Notes under the pieces: generated by a model
What the model saw: the letters and a program-made list of their open reading frames with translations, nothing else
The model's database searches: none
Told to the model about the DNA's origin: nothing
Shown here: positions 1 to 10,229 of the stretch, piece by piece
Layout of the letters: every line of letters starts with the position of its first letter
Numbering within the stretch: the first letter of the stretch is position 1
Made by a program: the position numbers and the translations under genes
Origin: Peiella sedimenti
GTDB lineage: Bacteria; Pseudomonadota; Alphaproteobacteria; Caulobacterales; Caulobacteraceae
Direction of reading: 5' to 3'
NCBI RefSeq assembly: GCF_030504955.1
Contig: NZ_JAUKTR010000004.1
Span: 241,283-305,282 of the forward strand
Length of the DNA stretch: 64,000 nucleotides

Positions 1-590
1 GCCTGCGCGAGCTGGAAGAGGTGCTGTCGGGCGAAGGCGGCGGCCGCGTGAAGAAGGAGCTGCTGAACCTGCAGCGCGAGCGCGACAAGCTGGAGCTGAG
101 CCTGGGCGGGATCAAGGACATGGGCGGCCTGCCCGACATCATGTTCGTGATCGACACCAACAAGGAAGCCATCGCCATCAAGGAAGCCCGCAAGCTGGGC
201 ATCCCGGTCGTGGCGATCCTGGACACCAACAGCGATCCGGACGGCATCACCTTCCCGGTGCCGGGCAACGACGACGCGGCGCGCGCCATCCAGATGTACT
301 GCGATCTGGTGGCCGACACGGTGCTGGACGGTCTGGCCTCGGGCCAGGCGGCCATGGGCGTGGACCTGGGCGCTTCGGTCGCTCCGGTGGAGCCGGCCCT
401 GCGTGAGGCCGCTCCGGCCGCCGAGGCCACGCCGCTGGCCGCCGAGGACGAGGCCATGGCCCAGAAGGCGGAACAGCCTGCCGACGCCCCCGAGGCTGCG
501 GCTGAGGCCCCCGCTGAAGCCCCCGCTGAGGCCCAGGAAGCCACCACTGAGGCCCTGGACGCCGTGCCGGAAGAGCCGGGCGCCGTCTGA
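1..590 (+). CDS. rpsB: 30S ribosomal protein S2 (C-terminal part)
   Basis: The gene enters from the left edge, so only about 196 C-terminal codons are visible. The S2 core is clear: [12 protein letters not shown], then [19 protein letters not shown] and the NDDAARAI stretch, all typical of S2, which binds the 30S body near S1 and is needed for initiation. After the core (from about nt 360) comes a tail of some 75 residues made almost only of Ala, Glu and Pro. Such low-complexity tails are common in alphaproteobacterial S2 but vary in length. It is followed by a hairpin and then tsf, the usual rpsB-tsf pair. Confidence 0.97.
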   Translation, partial: LRELEEVLSGEGGGRVKKELLNLQRERDKLELSLGGIKDMGGLPDIMFVIDTNKEAIAIKEARKLGIPVVAILDTNSDPDGITFPVPGNDDAARAIQMYCDLVADTVLDGLASGQAAMGVDLGASVAPVEPALREAAPAAEATPLAAEDEAMAQKAEQPADAPEAAAEAPAEAPAEAQEATTEALDAVPEEPGAV

Positions 591-649
591 GCCGAGCTTT
601 GAACGCCCGTCGCAATTCGCGGCGAGACTGAACCGTACTTGATTTGGAT

Positions 650-676
650 GGCCGCCCCGCCCACGTGGGGGCGGCC
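650..676 (+). terminator. Intercistronic hairpin between rpsB and tsf
   Basis: A perfect 9-bp stem, GGCCGCCCC (650-658) with GGGGCGGCC (668-676), has a 9-nt loop. No T-run follows, so it is not a standard intrinsic terminator. It may be a partial terminator or a stabiliser that sets the S2 to EF-Ts ratio; that role is inference. Confidence 0.5.
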
Positions 677-703
677 GCACCCCTAAGGATTGGAGACAGA
701 CCC

Positions 704-1642
704 ATGGCGGAGATCACGGCCGCATTGGTGAAGGACCTGCGCGAGCGCTCCGGCGTCGGCATGATGGACTGCAAGAAGGCCCTGCAGGAAACGAACGGCG
801 ACATCGAGGCCGCCATCGACTGGCTGCGCGCCAAGGGCCTGTCCAAGGCCGCCAAGAAGGCTGACCGCGTGGCGGCCGAGGGCCTGGTCGCCGTGGCTTC
901 GAAGGAAGTCGGCGCCGGCGAGATCGGCGCGGCTATCGAGTTCAACGCCGAGACGGACTTCGTCGCGCGCAACGAGCTGTTCCAGAACGCGGCCAAGCGC
1001 TTCGCCGAGCTGGGCCTGGAGCACGCCACGGTCGAGGGCCTGCACGGCGCCGAGCTGGAAACCGGCAAGACGGTTCAGGACGAGGTCACCAACCTGATCG
1101 CCACGGTCGGCGAGAACATGCAGCTGCGCCGCGCCGCCCGCCTGTCGGTCGACGAGGGCGTCGTCGCCTCTTACGTGCACAACGCGGTGTCGCCGGGCCT
1201 CGGCCGGATCGGCGTGCTGGTCGCCCTGCACGGCGCCGGCGACAAGGCCAAGCTGCGTGAACTGGGCCGCAAGATCGCCATGCACGTGGCGGCGACCGCG
1301 CCCCTGTCGCTGAACACCGACGATCTGGACCCCGCCGCCGTCGAGAAGGAGCGCGCCGTCCTGACCGAGAAGGCGCGCGAGGAAGGCCGCCCCGAGAACA
1401 TGATCGAGAAGATCGTCTCGGGTCAGATCGCCAAGTTCCAGAAGGAAGTGGTGCTGACCAAGCAGAACTTCGTCATGGACCCGGACCGCACCATCGAGCA
1501 GCTGGTGGCTGAAGAGGGCAAGGCGATGGGCAACCCGAACCTGCACATCGGCGGCTTTGTCCGCCTGGCGCTGGGCGAGGGTGTCGAGAAGGTCGAGGGG
1601 CCCGACTTCGCTTCGGAAGTCGCCTCGATGACCGGCGGCTAA
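704..1642 (+). CDS. tsf: Translation elongation factor Ts
   Basis: EF-Ts is the cytoplasmic nucleotide exchange factor that regenerates EF-Tu-GTP. The 312-residue product has the N-terminal UBA-like domain ([15 protein letters not shown], residues 13-27) and the EF-Tu contact motif TDFVARN (84-90), followed by the two core subdomains. An in-frame ORF extends 20 codons upstream, but the ATG at 704 is preceded by AAGGATTGGAGAC and matches the family start [10 protein letters not shown]. It lies 113 nt after rpsB and ends before a strong terminator. Confidence 0.97.
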   Translation: MAEITAALVKDLRERSGVGMMDCKKALQETNGDIEAAIDWLRAKGLSKAAKKADRVAAEGLVAVASKEVGAGEIGAAIEFNAETDFVARNELFQNAAKRFAELGLEHATVEGLHGAELETGKTVQDEVTNLIATVGENMQLRRAARLSVDEGVVASYVHNAVSPGLGRIGVLVALHGAGDKAKLRELGRKIAMHVAATAPLSLNTDDLDPAAVEKERAVLTEKAREEGRPENMIEKIVSGQIAKFQKEVVLTKQNFVMDPDRTIEQLVAEEGKAMGNPNLHIGGFVRLALGEGVEKVEGPDFASEVASMTGG

Positions 1643-1671
1643 ACCGATTACGGATAAATTGCGCCGATCAG

Positions 1672-1709
1672 GGGCGCGGCGGCTTGGACGGCCGCCGCGC
1701 CCTTCGTCT
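1672..1709 (+). terminator. Rho-independent terminator after tsf
   Basis: A perfect 12-bp stem, GGGCGCGGCGGC (1672-1683) and GCCGCCGCGCCC (1691-1702), encloses a 7-nt loop and is followed by TTCGTCT. It lies 30 nt past the tsf stop and so should end the rpsB-tsf transcript. pyrH would then need read-through or its own promoter, which I could not place. Confidence 0.75.
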
Positions 1710-1767
1710 ATGGTGGCCCGCCGATTCCGGCGCCAGTCATTACCCTTCCCGAGACAGGCCCCAAGCC

Positions 1768-2508
1768 ATGCCCGCTGAACCGCCCGCCGACCCGACGAAA
1801 TACCGCCGCATCCTGCTGAAGGTGTCCGGCGAAGTGCTGATGGGCGAACAGGGCTACGGCATCGACATGAAGACGGTGGACACCGTGGCCGCGGCCATCA
1901 AGCGCGCCGTCGAGAGCGGCGTGCAGATGTGCCTGGTCATCGGCGGGGGCAACATCTTCCGGGGGCTGTCGAAGGCGGCCGGCGACATGGACCGGGCCAC
2001 AGCCGACCACATGGGCATGCTGGCGACCGTGATGAACGCCCTGGCCATGCAGGCGGCGCTGGAGAAGATCGGCGTACAGACGCGGGTGCAGAGCGCCCTG
2101 ACCATGAACGCCGTGGCCGAGCCCTACATCCGGCGTCGCGCCCTGCGGCACCTGGAGAAGGGCCGTGTGGTGATTTTCGCCGCCGGGGTGGGCGCGCCCT
2201 TCTTCACGACGGATTCCGGCGCCGCCCTGCGCGCCGCCGAGATGGGCTGCGACGCCCTGCTGAAGGGCACCAGCGTGGACGGGGTTTACACCGCCGATCC
2301 GAAGAAGGACGCCAGCGCCACGCGCTATGAACGGCTGACCTATCAGGACGTGCTGGCCAAGGACCTGCGGGTCATGGACGCCTCGGCCATCGCCATGATG
2401 CGGGACGCGGGCATTCCCATCGTGGTCTTCTCGATCCGCGGCGAAGGCTCGCTGCGGCGCGTTCTGAACGGCGAAGGCCCCTTCACGGTCATCAGCGGGC
2501 AAGTCTAA
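1768..2508 (+). CDS. pyrH: UMP kinase
   Basis: PyrH phosphorylates UMP to UDP in pyrimidine nucleotide synthesis. The 246-residue protein shows the amino acid kinase fold: the phosphate-binding LLKVSGEVL near residue 17, [20 protein letters not shown], and the late TDPKKDA-type segment seen here as TADPKKDAS. The ORF is open 28 codons further up, through the terminator, so the ATG at 1768 is preferred. It opens the pyrH-frr-uppS-cdsA-dxr block conserved in most bacteria. Confidence 0.96.
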   Translation: MPAEPPADPTKYRRILLKVSGEVLMGEQGYGIDMKTVDTVAAAIKRAVESGVQMCLVIGGGNIFRGLSKAAGDMDRATADHMGMLATVMNALAMQAALEKIGVQTRVQSALTMNAVAEPYIRRRALRHLEKGRVVIFAAGVGAPFFTTDSGAALRAAEMGCDALLKGTSVDGVYTADPKKDASATRYERLTYQDVLAKDLRVMDASAIAMMRDAGIPIVVFSIRGEGSLRRVLNGEGPFTVISGQV

Positions 2509-2549
2509 GAAGAACTGGCCTAAAGAGAACCAAGTCCGGAGATACGATC

Positions 2550-3107
2550 ATGGCCAAGCCAGACATCAAATCCTACGCCGCCCGCATGGACAAGGCGGTC
2601 ACGGCGCTGAAGGAGGAGTTCGCGGGCCTGCGGACGGGCCGCGCCTCGGCAGGCCTGCTCGAACCGGTGATGGTCGAGGCCTATGGCGCCACCGCGCCGC
2701 TGAACACGGTGGCGGCCATCAGCGTGCCCGAGGCGCGCATGATCAGCGTCAGCGTCTGGGATCGGGGCATGGTGGTCTCGGTCGAGAAGGCCATCCGCGC
2801 CGCGGGCCTGGGCCTGAACCCTGTCGTCGACGGTCAGACCCTGCGCATCCCGATCCCGCCCCTCACCGAGGAGCGGCGCAAGGATCTGGTCAAGCTGGCC
2901 GGCAAGTACGCCGAGCAGCAGCGCATCGCCGTGCGCAACGTGCGGCGCGACGCCAATGACGACCTGAAGAAGGCGGAAAAGGACGGCGAGATCAGCCAGG
3001 ACGAGCAGAAGCGCCTGGAGGGCGACGTCCAGAAGGAGACGGACGCGGCTATCAAGCGCATCGACGAGGCCTTGAAGGTCAAGGAACAGGAGATCATGCA
3101 GGTCTGA
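2550..3107 (+). CDS. frr: Ribosome recycling factor
   Basis: RRF works with EF-G to split post-termination ribosomes. The 185-residue length is exactly that of the family. Diagnostic segments are [10 protein letters not shown], the middle domain [14 protein letters not shown], and [17 protein letters not shown], with a long charged three-helix bundle at both ends. The start is supported by GGAG nine bases upstream of the ATG. It sits 41 nt after pyrH and 21 nt before uppS. Confidence 0.97.
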   Translation: MAKPDIKSYAARMDKAVTALKEEFAGLRTGRASAGLLEPVMVEAYGATAPLNTVAAISVPEARMISVSVWDRGMVVSVEKAIRAAGLGLNPVVDGQTLRIPIPPLTEERRKDLVKLAGKYAEQQRIAVRNVRRDANDDLKKAEKDGEISQDEQKRLEGDVQKETDAAIKRIDEALKVKEQEIMQV

Positions 3108-3128
3108 CCTGCATGAGGATCCCTGAGT

Positions 3129-3899
3129 ATGGCGTCGGCCCCCACGGCTGAGAGTGACCTAACCGCCCGCGACGGCGGGCCGCGCCACGTCGCCCTGATC
3201 ATGGACGGCAACGGCCGCTGGGCCAAGGCGCGCGGCCTGCCGCGCACAGCCGGTCACAAGGCGGGCGTCGAGGCCCTTAAACGCACGGTGCAAGGCGCGG
3301 GCGACCTGGGCGTCGAGTGCCTGACCGTGTTCGGCTTCTCGACCGAGAACTGGCGCCGGCCCGCCGAGGAGGTCTCGGAGCTGATGGGCCTGGTGAAGGC
3401 CTATGTGGAGGCGGATCTGGAGCGCCTGCGCAAGGGCGGGGTGCGCCTGCGCATCCTTGGCGCCCGCGAGGACCTGTCCCCGGACATCCGCGGCATCGTC
3501 GAGCGCGCCGAGAGCCGCACGGCCCACAACGACCGTTTCCTTCTGCAGGTGGCGTTCAACTATGGCGGCCGGTCCGACATCGTGCGGGCGGCGCGCCGCT
3601 TCGCCGAGCAGGTCAAGGCCGGGACGGTGGAACCCGAAGCCCTGACCGAAGAGAGGTTCGGCGCGCTGCTGTCCACCGGCGAGGCGCCGCCCCTGGACAT
3701 GGTCGTGCGCACCTCGGGCGAGCGGCGGCTGTCGAACTTCCTGTTGTGGGAGGCGGCCTACGCCGAGTTGGTGTTCCAGGACATCCTGTGGCCCGATTAC
3801 GGCCCCCGGGCGCTGGCGGCGGCCATCGAGGAGTATCGCCTGCGCGACCGGCGGTTCGGCGCCCTGGCCCGGCCGCTGGCGGAGGCGTCGGGCGCGTGA
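3129..3899 (+). CDS. uppS: Undecaprenyl diphosphate synthase (isoprenyl transferase)
   Basis: UppS extends farnesyl diphosphate with isopentenyl units in cis to give the C55 lipid carrier for peptidoglycan and surface polysaccharide. The 256-residue protein carries the catalytic IMDGNGRWA motif, the TVFGFSTENW segment, and RTSGERRLSNFLLWE, which binds the substrate pyrophosphate. GAGGAT precedes the start by eight bases. The stop TGA overlaps the GTG of cdsA, so translation is probably coupled. Confidence 0.96.
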   Translation: MASAPTAESDLTARDGGPRHVALIMDGNGRWAKARGLPRTAGHKAGVEALKRTVQGAGDLGVECLTVFGFSTENWRRPAEEVSELMGLVKAYVEADLERLRKGGVRLRILGAREDLSPDIRGIVERAESRTAHNDRFLLQVAFNYGGRSDIVRAARRFAEQVKAGTVEPEALTEERFGALLSTGEAPPLDMVVRTSGERRLSNFLLWEAAYAELVFQDILWPDYGPRALAAAIEEYRLRDRRFGALARPLAEASGA

Positions 3900-4714
3900 A
3901 GCTGCAGGGTATCGGTCTTAGAGCAGCCTCTACGGCGGTGCTGGCGCCCGCCGCCATCGCGGCCCTGTATCTGGGCGGTCTGCCCTTCATGCTTATGATC
4001 GCGGTCTCGACGGCTTTCCTGGCCTTCGAATGGACCCAGATGAGCCAGTCCAGGCGCAAGGGGCCGCTGACCTTCCTGCTCACCGTGACGATCGTCGCGG
4101 GCTGCATCGGCGCCTATGCGGACGAGCTGCCGTTGGCCTGGGCCGTGTGCGCGATCGGCGCCCTTATCCTGGCCGTCGTGGCGCGGACCGGCGGCGGCTG
4201 GGCCGGGCGCGCGTGGTTCGGCGTGCTCTACCTTGCCGTCCCCATCGTGCTGATGGTCTGGCTGAGGCTTCAGGATGAGGGCGGCCGATGGACGATCCTG
4301 TTGTTCGCGATCACCTGGGGCGCGGACATCGCAGCCTATCTGGCCGGCAGCGCCATCGGGGGCGCGAAACTGGCGCCGCGCCTGTCGCCCAACAAGACCT
4401 GGGCTGGCTTCATCGCGGGACTGGTCGCCGGGTCGGCGGTCGCCGCCCTGGTCACGCTGAGCTTCGCCATGGCGGGGCCCGAGTGGCGGATCACGGGCCT
4501 GCCGGTGCTCTGGGCCGCGCTGGTGGGCCTGGCGGGCGCGCTGGCCACCATGAGCGGCGACCTATTCGAATCCGCCCTGAAGCGCCGTTACGGCGTGAAG
4601 GATTCCGGCGACATCATTCCGGGGCACGGGGGGCTTCTGGACCGGGTGGACGGCCTGCTGTTCGCTGCAGTGGTAGTGGCGGGCGCGCGCGTCCTGGCAG
4701 GAGGCGCGCTTTAG
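3896..4714 (+). CDS. cdsA: Phosphatidate cytidylyltransferase
   Basis: CdsA makes CDP-diacylglycerol from phosphatidate and CTP in the inner membrane, the branch point of phospholipid synthesis. The start is GTG at 3896, overlapping the uppS stop; the open frame continues upstream only inside uppS. The 272 residues are strongly hydrophobic with about seven membrane segments. Near the C-terminus is the family signature, seen as SALKRRYGVKDSGD followed by IIPGHGGLLDRVD. Confidence 0.94.
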   Translation: MKLQGIGLRAASTAVLAPAAIAALYLGGLPFMLMIAVSTAFLAFEWTQMSQSRRKGPLTFLLTVTIVAGCIGAYADELPLAWAVCAIGALILAVVARTGGGWAGRAWFGVLYLAVPIVLMVWLRLQDEGGRWTILLFAITWGADIAAYLAGSAIGGAKLAPRLSPNKTWAGFIAGLVAGSAVAALVTLSFAMAGPEWRITGLPVLWAALVGLAGALATMSGDLFESALKRRYGVKDSGDIIPGHGGLLDRVDGLLFAAVVVAGARVLAGGAL

Positions 4715-5905
4715 ATGCGGCTGCCTGAGCGCATTTCCATTCTGGGTTCGACCGGCTCCATCGGCTGTTCGACGCTGGACCTGCTTGAAAAGGCGGGCTT
4801 CGGCGGCGCTATCGAAGTGCTGGCTGCCGGCCGCAACGTCGATCGGCTGATCGAGCAGGCGCGCCGCTGGCGCCCGGCGCTGGCGGTGACGGCGGACGAG
4901 GGGACCCTGCCTCGGCTGCGCGAGGGACTGGCCGGTACAGGCGTGGAGGCGGCGGCTGGCGAGGCGGCCCTCGTCGAGGCCGCCCTGCGCCCCGTGGACT
5001 GGGTCATGTCGGCTATCGTCGGCGCCGCCGGCCTGCCGCCGACCTGGGCCGCGGCGGGGACGGGGGCCGTGATCGCCCTTGCCAACAAGGAGAGCCTGGT
5101 CTGCTGCGGACCGGCCCTGATGCATCGGGCCGAGGAACATGGCGGCAGGGTGCTGCCGGTGGATTCGGAACACTCGGCCATCCTGCAGGTCTTCGAGGTG
5201 CGGAATGCAGCCCAGGTGGCCTGCGTGACCCTCACGGCCTCGGGCGGGCCGTTCCGCGACTGGAGCGCCGCGCGGATCGCCCGGGCTACGCCGCAAGAGG
5301 CGGTCGCCCACCCGAACTGGAGCATGGGCGCCAAGATCTCGGTGGACAGCGCCACCCTGATGAACAAGGGGCTGGAGACGATCGAGGCCGCCTATCTGTT
5401 CGGACTGAGGCCCGATCAGCTGGACGTGGTCATCCACCCTCAGTCGGTGATCCACAGCCTGGTCCGCTACGCCGACGGCTCCAGCCTGGCTCAGCTGGGC
5501 CCGCCCGACATGCGCACGCCCATCGCCGTCGCCTTGGCCTGGCCGGACCGGACGGCCTGGCCGGCGCCCGCCCTCGACCTGACGACCTGCGGGCCGCTGA
5601 CCTTCGAGGCGCCGGACCTGACGCGCTTTCCGGCCCTTCGGCTGGCGCGCGAGGCGCTGGCCGCGGGCGGCGAGGCGCCTGCGGTGCTGAACGGCGCCAA
5701 TGAGGCGGCGGTTCGGGCTTTTCTTGACCGGCGCATCGGCTTTTCGGATATTGCCGCCGTCGTGGAGGAGGTTCTTGAGGGGATGGGCCACGGCCAGTCC
5801 CATCAAGGAGCGGGGAACGGCGTTCTGGAAGGCGTCATGGCCGCCGACCGGCGGGCCCGGCGGGGCGCGCAGGATGTAATTGAACGTCGGGCGAACGCCG
5901 CCTGA
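4715..5905 (+). CDS. dxr: 1-deoxy-D-xylulose-5-phosphate reductoisomerase
   Basis: Dxr makes methylerythritol 4-phosphate, the committed step of the MEP isoprenoid pathway that feeds uppS. The 396-residue protein has the NADPH-binding [15 protein letters not shown] near the N-terminus, [12 protein letters not shown], the metal-binding [10 protein letters not shown], and [20 protein letters not shown] at the active site. It begins with no gap after cdsA. The C-terminal 40 residues are less conserved but no disruption is seen. Confidence 0.96.
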   Translation: MRLPERISILGSTGSIGCSTLDLLEKAGFGGAIEVLAAGRNVDRLIEQARRWRPALAVTADEGTLPRLREGLAGTGVEAAAGEAALVEAALRPVDWVMSAIVGAAGLPPTWAAAGTGAVIALANKESLVCCGPALMHRAEEHGGRVLPVDSEHSAILQVFEVRNAAQVACVTLTASGGPFRDWSAARIARATPQEAVAHPNWSMGAKISVDSATLMNKGLETIEAAYLFGLRPDQLDVVIHPQSVIHSLVRYADGSSLAQLGPPDMRTPIAVALAWPDRTAWPAPALDLTTCGPLTFEAPDLTRFPALRLAREALAAGGEAPAVLNGANEAAVRAFLDRRIGFSDIAAVVEEVLEGMGHGQSHQGAGNGVLEGVMAADRRARRGAQDVIERRANAA

Positions 5906-5928
5906 TCGGGGCGGAGACGAATGAGACC

Positions 5929-7140
5929 ATGCTCGACGCGCTGACAAGCACTCTCCTGGCGATCGCCTCGTTCATCGTGGTGCTGTCGATCGTCATCACC
6001 TTTCACGAACTGGGACACTACTGGGCCGGCCGACTGTTCGGGGTGAAGACAGAGCGCTTTTCGCTGGGCTTCGGGCGGGCTCTCATCAGCCATCGCGACA
6101 AGCGCGGCGTGGAATGGCGCATCGGCTGGCTGCCGCTGGGCGGCTATGTGAAGTTTGCCGGCGACCTGGACGGGGCGCCCGACGCCAAGACCCTGGATGC
6201 TGCGCGCCAACAGATCGTCGCTGCCGAGGGGGCGGGCGCGGAGCGGGCCTATTTCGACTTCAAACCCGTCTGGCAGAGGGCGCTGATCGTTTTCGCAGGG
6301 CCCTTCGCGAACTTCGTGCTGGCGGTGCTGATCTTCGCCAGCCTGGCCATGGCGGCCGGAGAGGTCGTGCGGATCAAGCCCGTGGTGGGAGAGGTCTCCG
6401 CCGGCGGCGCGGCGGCGGAGGCCGGGTTCCGGCCCGGCGACCTGATCACTCGCGCCAACGGCCGCGCCATCGACGACTGGTCCGACGTGGCCCAGATGGT
6501 GCAGTTCCGGGCCGGCGAGCCCATCCGCTTCGACGTGGAGCGCGCGGGCCAGACGCTTGAGCTGACGGCCACGCCGCGTGCGCGCACCCTGGAGATCGAC
6601 GGCCAGCCCGTGACCCAAGGGGTGCTGGGGATCGCCTTCAACCCCACGCCCGAGACGATCGAGCGCCGCGCGCTGAATCCCGTCACGGCCTTGGGCGAGG
6701 GGGTTCGCATGACGGCGACCGTCCTGGACACCACGCTGACCTATCTTCGGCGAGTGGTGACGGGCCGCGAGTCGGGCGACCAGCTGAGCGGCCCGCTGGG
6801 CATCGCCCGCGCCTCGGGCACGGTGGCGTCCGGCGCGGCGACCGGCGCCGAGAACCTCGGGGACGGGGTCTGGCGCGTCACGGCTTCGCTTTTGTTGCTG
6901 ACCGGCCTTCTTTCTGTCGGAGTTGGCTTCCTTAATCTGCTGCCTGTGCCGATCCTCGACGGGGGGAGACTGGTGTTCTATGCCTACGAAGCTGTTGCCC
7001 GGCGTCCCCTCGACGCGCGGATTCAGGAGCTAGGATACCGCGTCGGTCTTGTGTTGCTGGTCGGTTTGATATTGTTCGCCACCTGGAACGACGTACAGAA
7101 GTTCAGCCTGTTCCGCTCGCTGGGCGGGTCCATCTCGTAA
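5929..7140 (+). CDS. rseP: Site-2 intramembrane metalloprotease RseP/MmpA
   Basis: This is the M50 site-2 protease that cuts transmembrane substrates released by a first protease. In Caulobacter the ortholog is called MmpA and degrades the polarity protein PodJ. The zinc motif HELGH lies in the first membrane segment (ITFHELGHYWAGR), one PDZ domain follows (around GEVSAGGAAAEAGFRPGD), and the third zinc ligand is in PVPILDGGRL. The length, 403 residues, fits the family. Its place between dxr and bamA is conserved. Confidence 0.94.
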   Translation: MLDALTSTLLAIASFIVVLSIVITFHELGHYWAGRLFGVKTERFSLGFGRALISHRDKRGVEWRIGWLPLGGYVKFAGDLDGAPDAKTLDAARQQIVAAEGAGAERAYFDFKPVWQRALIVFAGPFANFVLAVLIFASLAMAAGEVVRIKPVVGEVSAGGAAAEAGFRPGDLITRANGRAIDDWSDVAQMVQFRAGEPIRFDVERAGQTLELTATPRARTLEIDGQPVTQGVLGIAFNPTPETIERRALNPVTALGEGVRMTATVLDTTLTYLRRVVTGRESGDQLSGPLGIARASGTVASGAATGAENLGDGVWRVTASLLLLTGLLSVGVGFLNLLPVPILDGGRLVFYAYEAVARRPLDARIQELGYRVGLVLLVGLILFATWNDVQKFSLFRSLGGSIS

Positions 7141-7161
7141 GAATCGGTGTCTGACGCCCCA

Positions 7162-9603
7162 ATGGTCCGCTCCATGCCTTTGTCCTTTCCCCGCCTTGGG
7201 TCGAACCGCGCCGCCGTGAGCCGCGTGGGCGCCAGCCTGGGCGCGCTCGTCATCGCCGCCGGTCTGGCATCGGGCGCCCTGGCCCAGGAAGCCCCCGCCC
7301 CGGCGGCCGAGGCTGAACCCCAGCCCCAGGCCGAAGCCGCGCCCCAGGCACCGCCCAGCCCCACGGTGACGGTGGCTCGGGTCGTGGTGCGGGGCAATCA
7401 GCGCATCGATACCCAGACGATCGCCTCGTACCTGCCGATCCAGCCGGGCGACACGGTGGATCCGGCGACCCTGGATGTGGCGCTTCGTACGCTCTACCGC
7501 ACGGACCTGTTCTCGGACGTGCAGATCTTCGCCGAGGGCGCCGACCTGGTCGTCGAGGTGGTGGAGAATCCGGTCATCAACCAAGTGACCTTCGAGGGCA
7601 ATGAGGCCATCACCGAGGAGAAGCTGCGCGAGGAAGTGCAGATTCGGCCTCGCGGCGTCTACACGCGCGCCCGGGTTCTCCAGGACGTGCAGCGCCTGGT
7701 CGAGCTGTACCGCCGCTCGGGCCGCATCACGGCGACCATCACGCCCAAGATCGTGCAGCTGTCGCAGAACCGCGTCGACCTGGTGTTCGAGATCGATGAA
7801 GGCGTCGCCACCGGCATCCGCAGCATCAACATCCTGGGCAACGAAGCCTTCTCGGACCGCGACCTGCGCGACATCATGGTCACCAAGACCTCGCGGCTGT
7901 GGCGGCTGTTCTCGTCCAACGACGTCTACGACCCGGATCGCCTCGAATACGACCGCGAGCAGATCACCAAGCACTATCGCAACAACGGCTATTTCGACTT
8001 CCGCATCGTCTCGGCGGTGGCCGAGCTGTCCCCCGACCGTGAGGACTTCGCCGTCACCATGACGGTGGACGAGGGCGCTCAGTTCAACTTCGGCCGCGTC
8101 ACGGTCGAGACCGCGAACGAGCGCCTGAATCCCGAGTTCCTTCAGGCGCTGCTGCCGATCCGTGAAGGCGACCTCTATCAGGTCGACCGCATCGAAGAGG
8201 CGGTGGACTCCCTGACCTTCGCGGCCGGGTCGGCGGGCTACGCCTTCGTGGACGTGCGGCCGGAGTACACGCCGAACCGCGAGAACAACACGATCGACGT
8301 GGTGTTCCATGTCAGCGAGGGCCAGCGCGTCTATGTCGAGCGGATCGACATCGTCGGCAACACCCGCACCCTGGACCCCGTGATCCGGCGCGAAATCATG
8401 CTGGCCGAGGGCGACGCCTTCAACCAGGTGCTGGTCAACCGTTCCGAACTGAACCTTCAGGGACTGGGCTTCTTCGCCGAGTCGAGCATCGAGAACGTGC
8501 CGGGCTCGGCGCCGGACCGCACGGTCGTCCAGGTCCAGGTCCAGGAGCAGCCGACGGGCGAACTGTCCTTCGGCGCCGGCTTCAGCTCGCTGGAATCGTT
8601 CGTCATCGACGTCAGCGTGACCGAGCGCAACTTCCGCGGCCGGGGTCAGAACCTGGTGGCGCGCGTGTCCTACGGATCGCTGCGCCAGCAGATCGATTTC
8701 CGCTTCACCGAGCCGAAGTTCCTGGGCCGCGACTTGAGGGCCGGCTTTGATTTGTACCACTACCGGTATGATTATTCGGACTTTTCTTCGTTCAACTGGC
8801 AGTCCACCGGTGGTGCGGTCCGCCTCAGCTGGCCGCTGAACGGCATCTCGACCCTGTCGACGCGCTATTCGCTGCGGCAGGACGAGGTGACGGTTCCGGA
8901 TGGCTACTGCGACGCCAGCGGCCTGGGCTCGCAGGCGCTGTGCGAGCAGCTGGGCAGCGTCATCACCTCGGCGCCGGGCTACACGCTGGCCTTCAACGCC
9001 ACGAACAACCCGGTGCGGCCGACGCGCGGCTGGTCAGGCGCCCTGCGCCAGGACTTCGCCGGCCTGGGCGGCGACGTCCATTCGATCCGCACCGAGATCG
9101 AGGCCAACTTCTATCACGGCTTCACCGAGAACTTCGTGCTCAGCGTGGAAGGCTCGCTGGGCTATGTGGCGGGCTGGAGCGGCGATCCCGTGCGGATCAA
9201 CGACCGCTTCTTCCGCGGCGGCAGCAACTTCCGCGGCTTCGAGACCGCGGGCATGGGACCGCGTGACCTTCTGACGCGAGACTCCCTGGGCGCCAACTTC
9301 TATTCTCAGCTGACCACCGAGCTGACCGTGCCCAACGGTCTGCCGGAAGAATATGGAGTGAGAACGTCCCTGTTCCTCGACGTCGGCACCGCCGGCCTGC
9401 TGGACGACCGCTACAAGCTGCTGTCGAACGGCATGCCCGACCCGAACATCGTGGACAATCTGGGCCTGCGGGCCGCCGCGGGCCTGAGCGTCTCCTGGCG
9501 TTCGCCCATGGGTCCCATCCGCTTCGACTTCAGCCAGATCCTGGCGAAGGAAGACTACGACCGCACGGAAACCTTCCGGTTCTCGAGCACCACGCCCTTC
9601 TAG
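7162..9603 (+). CDS. bamA: Outer membrane protein assembly factor BamA
   Basis: BamA is the central pore of the complex that folds beta-barrel proteins into the outer membrane. A cleavable signal ends near SGALAQ; POTRA domains follow, starting at VTVARVVVRGNQR; then a 16-strand barrel with the conserved loop-6 segment RGGSNFRGF and a terminal phenylalanine (TTPF). In-frame starts at 7147 (GTG), 7162 and 7174 (ATG) are possible and none has a convincing ribosome site; 7162 is a compromise. About 813 residues. Confidence 0.95.
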   Translation: MVRSMPLSFPRLGSNRAAVSRVGASLGALVIAAGLASGALAQEAPAPAAEAEPQPQAEAAPQAPPSPTVTVARVVVRGNQRIDTQTIASYLPIQPGDTVDPATLDVALRTLYRTDLFSDVQIFAEGADLVVEVVENPVINQVTFEGNEAITEEKLREEVQIRPRGVYTRARVLQDVQRLVELYRRSGRITATITPKIVQLSQNRVDLVFEIDEGVATGIRSINILGNEAFSDRDLRDIMVTKTSRLWRLFSSNDVYDPDRLEYDREQITKHYRNNGYFDFRIVSAVAELSPDREDFAVTMTVDEGAQFNFGRVTVETANERLNPEFLQALLPIREGDLYQVDRIEEAVDSLTFAAGSAGYAFVDVRPEYTPNRENNTIDVVFHVSEGQRVYVERIDIVGNTRTLDPVIRREIMLAEGDAFNQVLVNRSELNLQGLGFFAESSIENVPGSAPDRTVVQVQVQEQPTGELSFGAGFSSLESFVIDVSVTERNFRGRGQNLVARVSYGSLRQQIDFRFTEPKFLGRDLRAGFDLYHYRYDYSDFSSFNWQSTGGAVRLSWPLNGISTLSTRYSLRQDEVTVPDGYCDASGLGSQALCEQLGSVITSAPGYTLAFNATNNPVRPTRGWSGALRQDFAGLGGDVHSIRTEIEANFYHGFTENFVLSVEGSLGYVAGWSGDPVRINDRFFRGGSNFRGFETAGMGPRDLLTRDSLGANFYSQLTTELTVPNGLPEEYGVRTSLFLDVGTAGLLDDRYKLLSNGMPDPNIVDNLGLRAAAGLSVSWRSPMGPIRFDFSQILAKEDYDRTETFRFSSTTPF

Positions 9604-9613
9604 GAAACACCAG

Positions 9614-10219
9614 ATGAACAAGCTTTTCCTGATCGCCGCCTCGGCGGCCGCCCTGGCCGCCGCTGGGACGGTCTCCGCTCAGCAGCAGCCCGCCCAAGCG
9701 CCGCTGAACCACGGCCCGGCCATCACCGGCGTGTGCATCTACAACGGCCCGGCCCTGATGCAGACCTCCACCGCCGGCCAGGCGGTCAATACGCGCCTGC
9801 AGCAGCTGATGCAGCAGGTGGAAGCCGAGCTGCAGCCCGAGGCCAACGCCATCGACACCGAGCTGCGCACCCTGCAGAGCCAGCAGGCCAGCCTGCCGGC
9901 CGACCAGTTCAACCAGCGCCGCCAGGCCCTGGGCCAGCGCGCCCAGACCTTCGAGACCCTGCGCCAGACCCGACTGGCTGAACTGCAGTACACCGAGCAG
10001 TCGCAGCGGCTGCGCATCGCCCAGACCGTCAACCCGATCCTGACCCAGGTCTATCAGGCGCGCGGCTGCAGCCTTCTGCTGGACGCGTCCGGCATCCTGG
10101 CGGCCAACCCGGCCATGGACGTGACGCCCCAGGTCATCCAGCAGCTGAACACCACGCTGCCGACCGTGACCTTCGACCGCATGCCGCTGCCGCAGCAGCA
10201 GCAACCGGCGCAGTCCTAA
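9614..10219 (+). CDS. OmpH/Skp family periplasmic chaperone
   Basis: A signal peptide (MNKLFLIAASAAALAAAG, cut near VSA) precedes a Gln/Glu/Ala-rich coiled-coil stretch of about 120 residues, the tentacle helices of Skp-type chaperones that hold unfolded outer membrane proteins. The core starts with GVCIYNGPALMQTS and ends near VTPQVIQQLN, as in alphaproteobacterial OmpH proteins. It lies 10 nt after bamA, whose clients it would deliver. 201 residues. Confidence 0.88.
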   Translation: MNKLFLIAASAAALAAAGTVSAQQQPAQAPLNHGPAITGVCIYNGPALMQTSTAGQAVNTRLQQLMQQVEAELQPEANAIDTELRTLQSQQASLPADQFNQRRQALGQRAQTFETLRQTRLAELQYTEQSQRLRIAQTVNPILTQVYQARGCSLLLDASGILAANPAMDVTPQVIQQLNTTLPTVTFDRMPLPQQQQPAQS

Positions 10220-10229
10220 TCCGCCTACG

